Part shown: positions 28,174 to 38,032 of the stretch, piece by piece
How positions within the stretch are numbered: the stretch's first letter is position 1
Layout of the letters: each line of letters opens with the position of its first letter
Assembly (NCBI GenBank): GCA_963695405.1
Contig: CAVOGJ010000012.1
Span: 124,001-188,000, forward strand
DNA length: 64,000 nucleotides
Source of the DNA: CAVOGJ01 sp963695405
Lineage (GTDB): Bacteria > Planctomycetota > Planctomycetia > Pirellulales > Pirellulaceae
Reading direction: 5' to 3'
The notes under the pieces: generated by a model
Database searches by the model: none
What the model was told of the DNA's origin: nothing
The model's input: the letters and a program-made list of their open reading frames with translations, nothing else
Position numbers and translations under genes: made by a program

Positions 28174-29217
28174 ATGCTCAGGCGCAACTTACGCGGTGGC
28201 TTCACCCTGGTGGAATTGTTGGTCGTCATTGCGATTATCGGAATCCTGGTCGCGCTCCTCTTGCCGGCGGTCAATTCGGCCCGCGAAGCCGCCCGCCGCG
28301 TCCAGTGCATTAGTAATCTCCACAACGTGGCCATCGGGCTGTTGAATTACGAGTCGTCGGAGAAGCGTTTTCCTGAGGGGATGACGTACGATGACTCAAG
28401 TCCCTCGACTCGAATCCAGTCGCTGACGGCTTTCGGACCCAACTGGGTGATCCAGCTGTTGCCTTATATCGAAGAGCAGTCGCTTTACGATCTGTTTAAT
28501 CTCGAGTTGCCGATTTCGAACGCAGCGAACCGAATTCCCCGCGGGCAGACCATCAACGTGCTGATTTGCCCCAGCGACAGTCGCAACCAGGAACCGTATT
28601 CCGGCGCGGCGAATCCGCAGCATGGCGACAATTGGGCCCGTGGCAATTACGGCGCGAATACGGGCAATGGTCCTCTCTTCCATCGCACGGGCGACGGCAT
28701 GTACTCGAAAGAGAGTGACGGCTGGCAGGATGATACTCGGCGAGGTGTCATGGGGCCCAACGCGTCGGTCCGCCTGCGGCAAGTCGTCGATGGGACCAGC
28801 AAGACGATCATGGTTGGCGAATTGCGTGCCGGTCCAACGGAAGGCGATCCGCGGGGCACTTGGGCGCTCGGGCATGCGGGCGCGAGCCTGTTGGCCTGGT
28901 ATGGCTCGCGCGGCGATGCCAATGGTCCCAACGTCTGTAATGACTACGCCGACGATATCCCGACAACGCTACGTTGTCGAAATTTTGATCGTCAAATGTT
29001 GCGGGATATCTGCATGCCTTGCGACGGTAGTGCGAATTTCACGCAGGCCACCACGCGGAGCAGTCATCAGGGTGGTGTGCATCTGGCATTTGTCGATGGA
29101 AGCGTTCGTTTTCTTACCGATGATATCCAGACAAGTGGCAAGTTCGGGCCTTGTTGCACGGTATGGGACCACATGATCGCCAGCGCTGACCGCGAAGTGA
29201 ATCTGGGCGCACGGTAA
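28174..29217 (+). CDS. DUF1559 protein with pilin-like N-terminus
   Basis: A 347-aa protein of the large planctomycete DUF1559 family. The N-terminus MLRRNLRGGFTLVELLVVIA is a type IV prepilin/pseudopilin leader (cleavage after G, methylated F) followed by a hydrophobic helix. The rest has the family's N-terminal pattern (NSAREAARRVQCISNLHNVA) and the C-terminal SSHQGGVHLAFVDGSVRF. Function is not established; a surface or pilus-like role is inferred. ATG at 28174 is a good family start, but earlier ATGs at 28156 and 28090 are in frame and cannot be excluded. It is followed by a lipoprotein gene in the same orientation. Confidence 0.9.
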   Translation: MLRRNLRGGFTLVELLVVIAIIGILVALLLPAVNSAREAARRVQCISNLHNVAIGLLNYESSEKRFPEGMTYDDSSPSTRIQSLTAFGPNWVIQLLPYIEEQSLYDLFNLELPISNAANRIPRGQTINVLICPSDSRNQEPYSGAANPQHGDNWARGNYGANTGNGPLFHRTGDGMYSKESDGWQDDTRRGVMGPNASVRLRQVVDGTSKTIMVGELRAGPTEGDPRGTWALGHAGASLLAWYGSRGDANGPNVCNDYADDIPTTLRCRNFDRQMLRDICMPCDGSANFTQATTRSSHQGGVHLAFVDGSVRFLTDDIQTSGKFGPCCTVWDHMIASADREVNLGAR

Positions 29218-29301
29218 CTGCCCGGCGGAGGGTTCGCTGCGGGCCGGCGATGGTCTTCTATCTGCCATCTTGGGTGGCTTGTTGCGTCGGAGGAGAAATT
29301 C

Positions 29302-29712
29302 GTGAGGGACTTTTTGCGTCGCCTGACATGGCTTGTGCCGGTCCTGTGCTTGTCTGCCTGCGGTGCACCCGAAACCGCCCAGGTCCGCGGGCGAGTTACG
29401 ATGACGGACGGGACGCCTCCGCAGGGAGCGATTCGCGTCATTCGCTTCGAGCCGACCGACGATACCACAGCGACCGTGCGAAAGGCCGGCTTTGCCGACC
29501 TCGAGGAGGACGGCAGCTTTGAAATGATGACCCGCAAGTACGGGGACGGCGTCTACTGTGGCAAGTACAAAGTGACTTTCAGTATCTTCGAGAATACGGA
29601 CGGTACGGGTAGCACCATTTCGAAGAAATACGAAGCCGCCGCCACCACGCCTTACGTAATCGAAGTAACCGGCAATATGCGTGATCTCGTCTACGAAATC
29701 GAACCGAGGTAA
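29302..29712 (+). CDS. Small lipoprotein (carboxypeptidase-regulatory-like)
   Basis: A 136-aa lipoprotein with signal MRDFLRRLTWLVPVLCLSAC, lipobox CLSAC, Cys at about residue 20. The mature part starts ETAQVRGRVTMTDGTPPQGA and is beta-rich, the type seen in small proteins encoded after DUF1559 genes in planctomycetes. The GTG at 29302 is 84 bases after the DUF1559 stop, so the two probably form an operon. Function unknown. Confidence 0.75.
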   Translation: MRDFLRRLTWLVPVLCLSACGAPETAQVRGRVTMTDGTPPQGAIRVIRFEPTDDTTATVRKAGFADLEEDGSFEMMTRKYGDGVYCGKYKVTFSIFENTDGTGSTISKKYEAAATTPYVIEVTGNMRDLVYEIEPR

Positions 29713-29935
29713 ACCCGCATCGCGTCGTGGTGCGTCAGGAAAGGTCCCTCGTTTCGCTCAAGCTGCCTCTGCCGCTCGCCGATCAACACAGTAGGTGTGT
29801 GGAGAAAGCCCTAGCATCGACACCGTGCTAGGCGCTCACACCGGCCACGATGTTTGCCCCCGGTGTCCGATGGCTGCGCCCTTGCCGCGGCGTCGTCCGC
29901 GGTCCTGCCCTCCAATCCTGCCCTCCAATCCTGCC

Positions 29936-30178
29936 ATGACCCAAGCCAGCCGCCAACATCATGATCGAGCGCCTGCTGCCAAATCGCCGATGAAAACGGC
30001 CGTCGAGTTAGCCTGGAAGACGCGACGCCGTGAAGATGCCAGATTCGACACGGCTCATCTTCTCACGGAAGCCAGCTCCGACGCCGTCCGCTGCCTATGT
30101 TCGCTGCTTAATTCCGACTCGGAAACGGTACGACTCGAGGCCGCTCGTAATATCTTGGACCTTTGCCTGAGACTGTGA
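29936..30178 (+). CDS. Small hypothetical protein (80 aa)
   Basis: An 80-aa protein, helical C-terminus reading SDSETVRLEAARNILDLCLR, similar to the tails of HEAT-type or helix-turn-helix small planctomycete proteins. The start is uncertain: ATG at 29936 or earlier codons to 29795. Its end lies 298 bases before a second unknown gene, with a strong hairpin between. Confidence 0.4.
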   Translation: MTQASRQHHDRAPAAKSPMKTAVELAWKTRRREDARFDTAHLLTEASSDAVRCLCSLLNSDSETVRLEAARNILDLCLRL

Positions 30179-30268
30179 GGTGGTAACCTCCGTCCGGCGG
30201 TGCAAAAATTTCCGCGGCGCCGGTGCAGGGCCTGACTCAGTTTTCGGCGTATCACCACGCCCACGTCC

Positions 30269-30290
30269 TTGGGCGTACCAATACGCCCAA
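30269..30290. other. Perfect 9-bp hairpin between two unknown genes
   Basis: TTGGGCGTA and TACGCCCAA pair exactly around loop CCAA. No T-run follows on either strand, so it is not a standard terminator; it could be an operator or an RNA structure. Confidence 0.45.
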
Positions 30291-30475
30291 CTCCCTCCCA
30301 CGTTCCCCGCAAACATGTGCCTACCCCTGTCGTGTGGACTTGGCTGTGTCGAGCAAAACGTGTAGCGAACGTCGGCCGACTTCAACAGCGAACGAACGTT
30401 AGCGCTCCTGGCGGGAACCGCGTCGCCTGGACGGGCACCGCGAACCTTTCCGTCGCTCTCCATGTCCCTGTCGGT

Positions 30476-31297
30476 ATGAACACCAACCTGCTCAAAGCAA
30501 AATTTGACAAGCTCGGCGCCCGGGCTCGCATCCGCTCGCTGGGGCCCCCGCGTGGGCGGCTCCCCAAGGCTCCCGTCGTGATCGACATTGGCCGGGACCG
30601 TCGCGGCGAATTCTTCGACATCCAGGCCGATCCGACGGCCGATGTCGAGGTGCTCGACGTCCAGCCGCGAGATCGTCACCTGTTACTGATGGTGCGTCAA
30701 CCCGCCAACCGCGCTGGCTTGCCTGATACCAAGGACAAGTTTCTCTGTGGGCACGACGAGCGGCATTGGTTTGTCGCTGGGATCCCCGAGCGGGAGCCGG
30801 TGAGTAGTGTCTTGACGGCGAAAGAGGCGCTGAAGCCCCCGTTCATTCGCCAGTTGGAAAGCGGCAAGAAGGGTAAGCGAACGAAACGGCATCGCCGCCG
30901 GACCGATACCTTTGTGCGACAGGGCGAGTGGTTCTTCGTGCCCGCGCCTGGCATGAAGGTGGATCAAGAATGGGTTCTTCGAAATGAACCCTTACGGCGC
31001 GGACGGGGCAAGCCGCATACGTGTGCGGAACTGATTCGCATTGGCGGCACCACGGTTTACGTTTGCGGGTGGCATCCCAACGGACTGACGGAAGAAGAAT
31101 ATCAATCGCTACAAAAACAGCATCCGCAAGCCAAGAAGTGGAATTGGCGAGTGATGCAGCGCAATCCGTCGGTATTTGTGCGGGGTAGCGTGTCGCATGC
31201 CGACCACGCCACGATCGACCTGCACGATTGGCATCGGGTCGAGATGAATACCGAGTCCCAGTCGCGGGCCATGGCGTTCGTGGCGTTTCTCGATTGA
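30476..31297 (+). CDS. Hypothetical protein (273 aa)
   Basis: A 273-aa cytosolic protein of unknown function. It starts MNTNLLKAKFDKLGARARIR and is basic throughout, with a Lys/Arg-rich stretch (KKGKRTKRHRRRTD) near the middle, followed by TFVRQGEWFFVPAPGMKVDQ and a C-terminal VFVRGSVSHADHATIDLHDW. The basic stretch and repeated HADH/DLHDWH motifs suggest nucleic-acid binding or a metal site, but this is a guess. No clear ribosome site precedes the ATG at 30476; the frame is open back to 30269. Confidence 0.65.
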   Translation: MNTNLLKAKFDKLGARARIRSLGPPRGRLPKAPVVIDIGRDRRGEFFDIQADPTADVEVLDVQPRDRHLLLMVRQPANRAGLPDTKDKFLCGHDERHWFVAGIPEREPVSSVLTAKEALKPPFIRQLESGKKGKRTKRHRRRTDTFVRQGEWFFVPAPGMKVDQEWVLRNEPLRRGRGKPHTCAELIRIGGTTVYVCGWHPNGLTEEEYQSLQKQHPQAKKWNWRVMQRNPSVFVRGSVSHADHATIDLHDWHRVEMNTESQSRAMAFVAFLD

Positions 31298-31432
31298 GCC
31301 GCAAACGACTCGGTGTGAACAGGCGCTCGCGGCCGCCGCGGCATCGTGGACGGCCGGCAAGGAGGAGGTGCGGGTGGAAGCATGATGGGTCACAAACTGC
31401 AGCCGATCAGCATCGAAGCGCGGGCTTACAAG

Positions 31433-31889
31433 TAGCGTAGCCGTCCTCGGCTGCGGGGAGTTCGGTCACTTTCAGTTACAGCGTTAACGACGTGTCGTTA
31501 GCATCGTTGGAGGTAATCGGCGCGGGTGGTGACGATGACGCGGCCGGGACGGCCACGCTACTTGCTTGGGTCCTTGTAGCGTAGCGGTCCTCGGCTGCGA
31601 GGAGTTCGGTCACTTTCAGTTACAGCGTTAACGACGTGTCGTTAGCATCGTTGGAGGTAATCGGCGCGGGTGGTGACGATGACGCGGCCGGGACGGCCAC
31701 GCTACTTGCTTGGGTCCTTGTAGCGTAGCGGTCCTCGGCTGCGAGGAGTTCGGTCACTTTCAGTTACAGCGTTAACGACGTGTCGTTAGCATCGTTGGAG
31801 CCAATCGGCGCGGGTGGTGACAATGACGCGGCCGGGACGGCCACGCTACTTGCTTGGGTCCTTGTAGCGTAGCCGTCCTCGGCTGCGGG
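31433..31889. repeat. 144-bp tandem repeat, three full copies plus a partial one
   Basis: Three units start with TAGCGTAG at 31433, 31577 and 31721, exactly 144 bases apart; a partial fourth starts at 31865. Each unit contains GCGGCCGGGACGGCCACGC near one end and, across the unit boundary, TAGCGTAGCCGTCCTCGGCT, an imperfect inverted repeat, so the unit can fold as a hairpin. Related units occur at 48.1-48.5 kb. No coding capacity is supported. Confidence 0.9.
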
Positions 31890-32324
31890 CAGTAAAGACT
31901 TTCTCGTGTGACGCGAGCAATCCGCGATGTTGCACGACATGACCCTTCACGCGGCGGCTTCCTTGCCCATGTCGTGTGAGTGGCTGCGTGCCGCCACCGT
32001 TCCGTTCTACCGTCTGCTGCCAGGTACGATCGCGGTGGCTTCGCATGAGAATCTAAAGTGGTTTTCGCGGGAATACGGCCGTTACGTGATCCAGAATGCG
32101 TGGAGGGAAGAGGCCACAGGAAGCACTTCCAAAATCGAACAAACGCCCTATCTGTGACCCGGCCCAAATAAATGGATAATGGTCCAACTGATATCTTGAG
32201 AGTCCGACATCTTCGACACGCTCGGGCCTTGAGGAATTAGCAACCCTCCGATGCCGGCACGGGACCCATTCAATAGGAATCGATTCCAGCGGGTAGATTA
32301 CGACTTATTGAAGGAGACTTGATT
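31890..32324. other. Non-coding stretch after the 144-bp repeat
   Basis: About 435 bases. A small plus-strand frame (31927-32157, 76 aa) with a possible helix (ASHENLKWFSREYGRYVIQN) is the only candidate and has weak support: no ribosome site and no family match. The right edge carries AAGGAGA for the next gene. Confidence 0.45.
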
Positions 32325-33401
32325 ATGAACATAGTAAAAATGATTGGCGAGCAACTTGGCGATGAGGCGATCGGTAGTATGGCCTCGTTGCTGGGAGTGG
32401 ATGCGAATGCCGCACGCAAGGCTACGAGTGCCGCCGTCCCCGCTTTGCTGGCTGGTCTCGGCCAACTTGCATCACGGGAAGATGGAGCGAAGAAGTTGGC
32501 ATCGACAATGCAAGGCATGGACCTTGGTCGCCTTGCCAGCTTGTCCAATCTGCTCGGCGGAAAGCCAACCGAGACCATTGACCACGGGACAAGTATGCTC
32601 GATTCGTTGCTCGGCAAGGCGCTCACCGCCGGTCTGGGGACGGCGTTGGCCAAATATGTGGGAATCGACAGCAAAGTCGTCTCAAGATTGCTCGGTCTGA
32701 TTTCTCCCTGGGTGATCGGGATGATTGGCAAACAATTGGGTGGTCAGCTGAATGCCAGTTCGCTCATGCGGTTATTCGCAGATCAAAAATCGAGCATCGC
32801 TGCTGCGGTTCCCGCGGGATTCAACTTGACCGCCATTCCCGGTTTGGACTCGTTTGCTGCGCTGGGTGACGCAGCGGCGAAAACCGGACATGCGGCGTCG
32901 GCCGCTGTGGGATCGGCAGGTCGACGAGCCGAGGCCGTCGAAAAAGGCATCATGCCATGGCTGTTGCCTCTTTTGGCAATCGCCTTGCTCGGATTCTTGG
33001 GCTGGTATTTCTTCCTGCGTCCGCAGGCAGCGACCCAGAATGCGATTGAAGAAAAGCCATCGATCAGTATTCCACAGACACCAGACGTCACCGCCGTCAC
33101 GGGCGACGTGACAAGTGCGTTTGAACTGTTGACCCGCACCCTGAACGGGATTACCGATGAAGCTTCTGCCGAAACGGCGCTCCCGGAGCTTAGAACCCTC
33201 GAGACCACCATTGGCAGTTGGGAAAATGTGATTGCCAACGTGCCGGCTGCAGGTCAGGATAGCCTGCGAGCATTGATCAAGTCCAACTTGGCGAAGGCAG
33301 AAGCGGTGGCGGAGCAGAAAATGCAAATCCCAGGCGTCGGTGATTTGCTAAGATCGGTCGTAGAGGGGATCTTCAATGCGCTCCGTGCATTGATTGGCTG
33401 A
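32325..33401 (+). CDS. DUF937 domain protein
   Basis: A 358-aa protein whose N-terminal part (about 1-150: MIGEQLGDEAIGSMASLLGV then ARKATSAAVPALLAGLGQLA) matches DUF937, an all-helical domain. A membrane helix near residues 208-226 (PWLLPLLAIALLGFLGWYFF) follows, then an outer, Thr/Val-rich and helical C-terminus. No signal peptide. AAGGAGA lies eight bases before the ATG at 32325; an ATG two codons earlier is less well placed. The gene ends with a strong terminator. Function is unknown. Confidence 0.88.
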   Translation: MNIVKMIGEQLGDEAIGSMASLLGVDANAARKATSAAVPALLAGLGQLASREDGAKKLASTMQGMDLGRLASLSNLLGGKPTETIDHGTSMLDSLLGKALTAGLGTALAKYVGIDSKVVSRLLGLISPWVIGMIGKQLGGQLNASSLMRLFADQKSSIAAAVPAGFNLTAIPGLDSFAALGDAAAKTGHAASAAVGSAGRRAEAVEKGIMPWLLPLLAIALLGFLGWYFFLRPQAATQNAIEEKPSISIPQTPDVTAVTGDVTSAFELLTRTLNGITDEASAETALPELRTLETTIGSWENVIANVPAAGQDSLRALIKSNLAKAEAVAEQKMQIPGVGDLLRSVVEGIFNALRALIG

Positions 33402-33443
33402 TCGGTTTCCCCAACCGGCGAAATCTACGCTCATCGCTTCGCG

Positions 33444-33486
33444 GCGATTTGCCTGGGCTTGCCTTGGCAAATCGCAATTTTTCTTT
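33444..33486 (+). terminator. Rho-independent terminator of the DUF937 gene
   Basis: GCGATTTGCC (33444-33453) pairs perfectly with GGCAAATCGC (33466-33475), followed by AATTTTTCTTT. It lies 42 bases after the stop. Confidence 0.85.
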
Positions 33487-33581
33487 GGATTCAACCGTTT
33501 CCTAGCCCGCCGGCAAGCCCAACGGCTGACCACGAGTCCACACCCCAAGCGCGCCGGATGCCCCGCAGCAACTTGGGGTGG

Positions 33582-34375
33582 AAGTTCTAATTCCTAACGC
33601 GTGCAAAACTCAGCCCAGGGTCCGACGGCGGGGCGCCACTCAGGGAGAATTGCCAAGCGTCCGGACCAAGGGACTTGACCGAACCGGCCATCGTGCCTTG
33701 GTCCCCGCTTGCCAAGACCAGTTCGTCGCGGGTTGATGTCAGATCGCCTCTGAGTTCTACCGTTGGCTTACCTGTCTGCGTTGCTTTCCAGACAAACTGC
33801 GAGTCTTCGGTGATCGCGAGATCGATCGTTGTGTCGCCCGCTCTTGCCCGCCACTCGCCGACCAGGTCCGTCTCGGGTGCGCTGTTGTCGGTAACGGCTT
33901 GTTTCACCTTTGAGGCGGCAGCCGGTGGCGGCGGCGCCAGGGCGTCAAGCATCCGCTTGGCTGTCGAGTCTTGAGGCTGATTCTCGACGACTGTTTCCAG
34001 GGCTTGGATGGCAGCCTCCTTCTCGCCCAGTGCGAGGTAATGGTAAGCGAGCACAAAATGGGACGAGGGGTCGTCGGAATTCGACTGGCAGTATCGCTCA
34101 AGCGTTCGCAACTGCGACGTATAGTCGTCGGTATTTCCGTAGAGGCCGCTCATCGTCGTCCAGTCCATACCTGGTGCACTCGACAGGAAAGAATTGAGCG
34201 CCGCGGCACAAGTTCGGTAATCCCCTAAGGCAAAGAGCGCTAATGCGCACACCTCATGCACGACCGGATCCCCTGGCAATTCCTGCAGCGCCAAGTCGAA
34301 GCTTGCCAGCGCCCCCCGATAGTCGCCCGATTTGAACTGAGCCAGACCCGCATCGAACGTGCTGACGCCTGTTCG
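33582..34375 (-). pseudogene. Duplicated 3' segment of the TPR protein gene
   Basis: This 790-base segment is nearly identical to 41300-42096, the end of the Gly/Pro-rich TPR gene. It encodes the C-terminal TPR part in one intact frame: FDAGLAQFKSGDYRGALASF, then CALALFALGDYRTCAAALN, and a tail ending LVGEWRARAGDTTIDLAITE ... LSGAPPSDPGLSFARVRN. The 5' part of the gene (signal peptide and Gly/Pro-rich repeats) is missing; instead the frame runs into unrelated sequence at about 34375. It therefore lacks its own start and is best read as a gene fragment, although the reading frame is undamaged where the other copy is shifted. Confidence 0.85.
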
Positions 34376-34750
34376 TGCCATTCGGACCTGTCCCCGTTTT
34401 TCCCCCACCCGGGCGACCGGCTGGCTAACCCTCGATTCGCGAGGGGTCCCGCGCGTCGCGAAGCGCCCTACAGCGCACCAAGGATCGCGAGTCCACCTAA
34501 CAACATCGTCGCCGTAATCGAGGGGAACGACTCCGCCGCTCGTGGTCGGGCCGACGATAGACATGGTCGCGGCGTCCCGTTGCTCGTCGAACGTCAAGAT
34601 CGTCGCGCTCGCGATGTGCAGCGGAACGATTGCGGCCAGCGCGGAGCCAGCGAGAACGAGTCCGACTCGGCGCTGCGGGGCGAATCTGGCCTCGATGGTA
34701 CAAGAATTGGGCACAATACGGTTGTCCGAAGGCTGGAAGAGGCGGACACC
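34376..34750 (-). pseudogene. Fragment of a secreted PEP-CTERM-type protein gene
   Basis: The frame continuous with the TPR fragment contains a signal-peptide-like segment (RRVGLVLAGSALAAIVPLHI) and ASATILTFDEQRDAATMSIV, then GPTTSGGVVPLDYGDD, a start typical of planctomycete PEP-CTERM proteins. It stops matching after DYGDD, so it is a truncated gene joined end to end with the TPR segment. From 34751 to 34996 I see nothing else. Confidence 0.5.
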
Positions 34751-34996
34751 GCGAGCCGGTCCGGACATCCCATTTGAAAGAGAGCGATCGAAGACACAGA
34801 CTTCGCAAACGTTCGAGCTACTCCAGCAGCTTCTGGCGATCAGCGTCACCTCGAAAGTTGGCCTGCCGCGCATTGCCAAGCGACATGGCATGACAAATTG
34901 CGCCGGGGTATTCCACGCGCAGCGGGCGGGCCATGCGAGTCGATGACACTACTCAAAAACAAACAACAAGGCCTGGCCCAGTTCCCCTGAGGGATT

Positions 34997-35476
34997 TTAT
35001 TCTTTCGCGGAACCGAAGAACTTAATTGACAAGCACAGGGCACCAATCACCAAGGCATTGCCGACTCCCACATAAAGTAATGTCGTGGTGTCGATCGCTT
35101 CCAAAGCCATGCCAAGAAAACTTACCGCTAGGGCCACTACAACAACACCAATGATCTTTTTTTCTAGGTCCTCGAGCGTTTCGATCTTGATCCGTTTGAG
35201 TATTTGGCCTTCTTCCTGGCTGATGAAAAGTTTATAAAAGCCAACCGCAACGATGTAGCTGATTGCCCCGACAAGAAACATGTCAATGGTCTGAATGACG
35301 TTGATGGTCAATTGCTTGGCGTCCGTCGTGGAAAACTCACGTTTCCACACCAACTCCCATTCCTGAACCAGGATCACGCCCAGTCCCGTGATCACAACAC
35401 TGACCGTAAGCAACAGGGAGCCGATGATCGGCAGGACGAGCAAGAATCGGCTGAATTCCAGCAGTTTTCGAAGCAT
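34997..35476 (-). CDS. YqhA family (UPF0114) membrane protein
   Basis: A 159-aa inner-membrane protein with four hydrophobic segments: FSRFLLVLPIIGSLLLTVSV, IDMFLVGAISYIVAVGF, KIIGVVVVALAVSFLGMAL and TLLYVGVGNALVIGALCLSI. The pattern and length match the YqhA/UPF0114 family, whose function is not known. ATG at 35476 has AGGA six bases before it. It is a stand-alone gene, upstream of which lies an 860-base gap. Confidence 0.9.
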   Translation of the reverse strand: MLRKLLEFSRFLLVLPIIGSLLLTVSVVITGLGVILVQEWELVWKREFSTTDAKQLTINVIQTIDMFLVGAISYIVAVGFYKLFISQEEGQILKRIKIETLEDLEKKIIGVVVVALAVSFLGMALEAIDTTTLLYVGVGNALVIGALCLSIKFFGSAKE

Positions 35477-36335
35477 GTGAATCCTGTGCTCTTGATTGGC
35501 GCTGAGCTATTCCGCCGTTGTTGAATACCTGAGTTCGCGCTGAGGCAACCTCAGGGAATCATTGTCCGTACAGTCGACGAGATAGTAAAGCGGTAAAAGA
35601 GGCGCCGCCAAGTAGTACGGTACGTCCGACGGCAAAGGTTCATGCTTGCCAGTACTCTACTGCCACTGGGCGATGACTTTCCCCGGCACAGCGCAGCGCG
35701 GAATGCCGGCCCCCACCTCGCTGCCTACCCGGATGGGCCGCTGCCAAGAGCTCCCACTTTGCCAAATTCATGCACGTTCGCTTGCGGCGGTGGGCACAAA
35801 TGCCTGGCCGCCAAGCCAAGAGGCAAGCTCCCAGCGATTCCAACGGTGAGGATCTACTTTCGTCTGTTTCCACCGACCGACCTGCACTGGGAACCGCGGG
35901 TCAGGGAGCGGCTGCTTCGCATGATGGCTCGGCGGCGGCCACGCCGGCGGAGTCTCGACGGTCGATCGTCGCCGAAGTCGCTGAGGAATGTGGCTCGGGC
36001 TGTTACGTTGGATATGGCGGCACAAATCGGGCGGAATGCGGTGTCACGGTGGGAATTCAGGGCCGCCAGCGCTGGTTGTCTCAGCCAATCCAACGGCAAG
36101 AACTCATGGACTGGATGACCCGCAAATCTTGTCCCAGCGTATGTCCCCGCTTGGTTTCCGTTGCGCGAACGGCACTATTTACAAACGCTTGCGCAGCCTC
36201 ACAGATCAGTCGTTCAGGTCGATTTCCTCCTTCCGGAAGTTAACCTTTCCCTGCGTAAACGAGCAGTTCATCTCCCGGCAACGACATACGGTCAACCTGT
36301 CTCTATGCTCGTCGTTTCTCGCTCGACGTTCCGTG
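35477..36335. other. Intergenic region between YqhA and porin genes
   Basis: About 860 bases. Several open frames (for example 35770-36243 and 36161-36400, plus strand) show no family match. The plus-strand stretch around 36200 (QVDFLLPEVNLSLRKRAVHL) could be a relic of a gene, but this is speculative. Confidence 0.45.
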
Positions 36336-37928
36336 TCAGAAGTCAGCGAACCACTGAAGCTGGAAGAGGGTGCCGGTCTCTCCTGCACGGTAACCAGTGA
36401 GAAAGTTTTGAGCTGGTGAATCGTTGACCTGAAGTACCTCGGCGGTCATTCGTAGCTCTCGGCTCCCCCTGGGATACCAGTTCACTCCGCCTCCATACTC
36501 ATTGCCACTGCCGAACTTCCCGGTGACGCGCGACGTTCGCGCAAAAAGTTCGAGCTTGCTGGGAACGACGAATACGCCGCCTTCCAAGAGCCCGCCATGG
36601 TCAAACAGGCTGTTGATCGTTAATGTGCTCGGTCGCGATTTGAAGTCGTCCAACAGCCGAAAGAAGTATTCGCCTGATAGACTGCACCCCCGAAATTTAA
36701 CGGCTGCGTCGATCGCCCACAGGTTGTAATTTGCCGATTCCAATTGCACGCCCGGTGCGAGGGCGCCGAGTCGAAACAGGGGCGTGCCATCGGAGAGCCT
36801 CAGAATAGTGTCTTCAGGGTTGTCGACCGCCGCATCTCCCAAGCCTTGATTTGCCTCGACGGAATAGGTCATGCTACCGCCTAGTCGCCAGCTGGGTGCG
36901 GCGTGATTTTCGATATCGGACGGACCGGCACCGAAGTCGCCCGATGGTTCCCACCACATCGTCGCGCTCAATGCCCGAGACGAACCGATTCGCTCTACAC
37001 CCTGCGTAAAACGATTAGATGAATTAGCCAACATAAAAACGTACCGCACGTTCTCCAACAGTTGGCCCTGCGCCCAGATGCCAGGACTAATGTTTGGACG
37101 GAAAAAGGTCGTTGCCATAAGGCGATCGGCACCCATCGTGTATCGAAACGACTGATACCACTCCCTTGTACCCGGCAATTGCCAAGTCCCGACGCGAACG
37201 TCGAAAGCATCAGAAAACCGATAGCTGAGCCACCCGAGATACAACGTGTCATTTAGGGCCGTCGATGAAAAGACGAAGGTCGTGAAAGATAGCTTAGGGT
37301 CCACGGCCGTGCCTGTGAATTGAATGAAATTTCGTGTGATCTCCGTCGAGTCGAAGTTATCGATTGGGAATGAAGTACCAGTACTGTCCGTCCAAAAGTC
37401 GGCGTTGCGGGAGAAGCTCGTGAGTCGCGCTTGGGTAAAAAAGTCCGCGCTCAGTTCAAAAGGGTGACCCTTCGACCCGCGAACCAATGTGAACATGCCT
37501 CGTTCGTGATCGTATTGGCAAATCTGGGACCGTGGATTGCCGGGAGATGAGTTTCGCTTAGTCAATGACTCGATCTGACGTTGTAGCGCCAGTTGCTGTT
37601 CTGCGAACCGGGCGTTCTCTTGCACCAACGCCAAAATTCGATGATTGAGATCATCGATCGGAGCATTCTCGCCGGAATCAGGTGGGGCGAATGTCTCGCT
37701 CGATGCGTCTTGACTGCGAAACGCTTGCTCCGGCAACTGGGAAGCAGCGACTTGCTGGTCAGCAACGAGTGCCTTGGCCGAAGTCACAGAAGGATCCGCG
37801 AGCGGGAACTCGAAAGCGACGGTCGTACGAAAGACGCAGAAGAACGCCAACATCCCAAATGCATACGCAACGCCGTATCGCCCGGCATCAAACCGCGAAT
37901 GAGGCAGTTGAGCAATTTTGGGAAGCAT
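36336..37928 (-). CDS. Outer-membrane porin (phosphate-selective-porin-like)
   Basis: A 530-aa protein. It has an N-terminal hydrophobic segment (VAYAFGMLAFFCVFRTTVAF), a short coiled coil (LNHRILALVQENARFAEQQL, then ALQRQIESLTKR) as in planctomycete OprP/OprO-like porins, and a C-terminal beta barrel with alternating aromatic residues (WLSYRFSDAFDVRVGTWQLP, GVNWYPRGSRELRMTAEVL) ending in F, the signature of outer-membrane barrels. It lies 104 bases after the FUSC gene in the same direction, so probably the last gene of a three-gene operon. The start at 37928 is not firm; an internal Met about 25 codons later would make a shorter signal. Confidence 0.82.
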   Translation of the reverse strand: MLPKIAQLPHSRFDAGRYGVAYAFGMLAFFCVFRTTVAFEFPLADPSVTSAKALVADQQVAASQLPEQAFRSQDASSETFAPPDSGENAPIDDLNHRILALVQENARFAEQQLALQRQIESLTKRNSSPGNPRSQICQYDHERGMFTLVRGSKGHPFELSADFFTQARLTSFSRNADFWTDSTGTSFPIDNFDSTEITRNFIQFTGTAVDPKLSFTTFVFSSTALNDTLYLGWLSYRFSDAFDVRVGTWQLPGTREWYQSFRYTMGADRLMATTFFRPNISPGIWAQGQLLENVRYVFMLANSSNRFTQGVERIGSSRALSATMWWEPSGDFGAGPSDIENHAAPSWRLGGSMTYSVEANQGLGDAAVDNPEDTILRLSDGTPLFRLGALAPGVQLESANYNLWAIDAAVKFRGCSLSGEYFFRLLDDFKSRPSTLTINSLFDHGGLLEGGVFVVPSKLELFARTSRVTGKFGSGNEYGGGVNWYPRGSRELRMTAEVLQVNDSPAQNFLTGYRAGETGTLFQLQWFADF

Positions 37929-38032
37929 GTCTTTCGACGACCATGAGGATTTATCGAGTGGATCAGGCGGATCGTGTAGGGATGAAGGTACAGGCCGTCA
38001 TTGTTACTATCGGCAAAACCGGCATAATCGCT

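Noticed and set aside
31433..31889. CRISPR array or protein-coding repeat
   Set aside because: The 144-base units are whole tandem copies without unique spacers; translations have stops in most frames and match no family.
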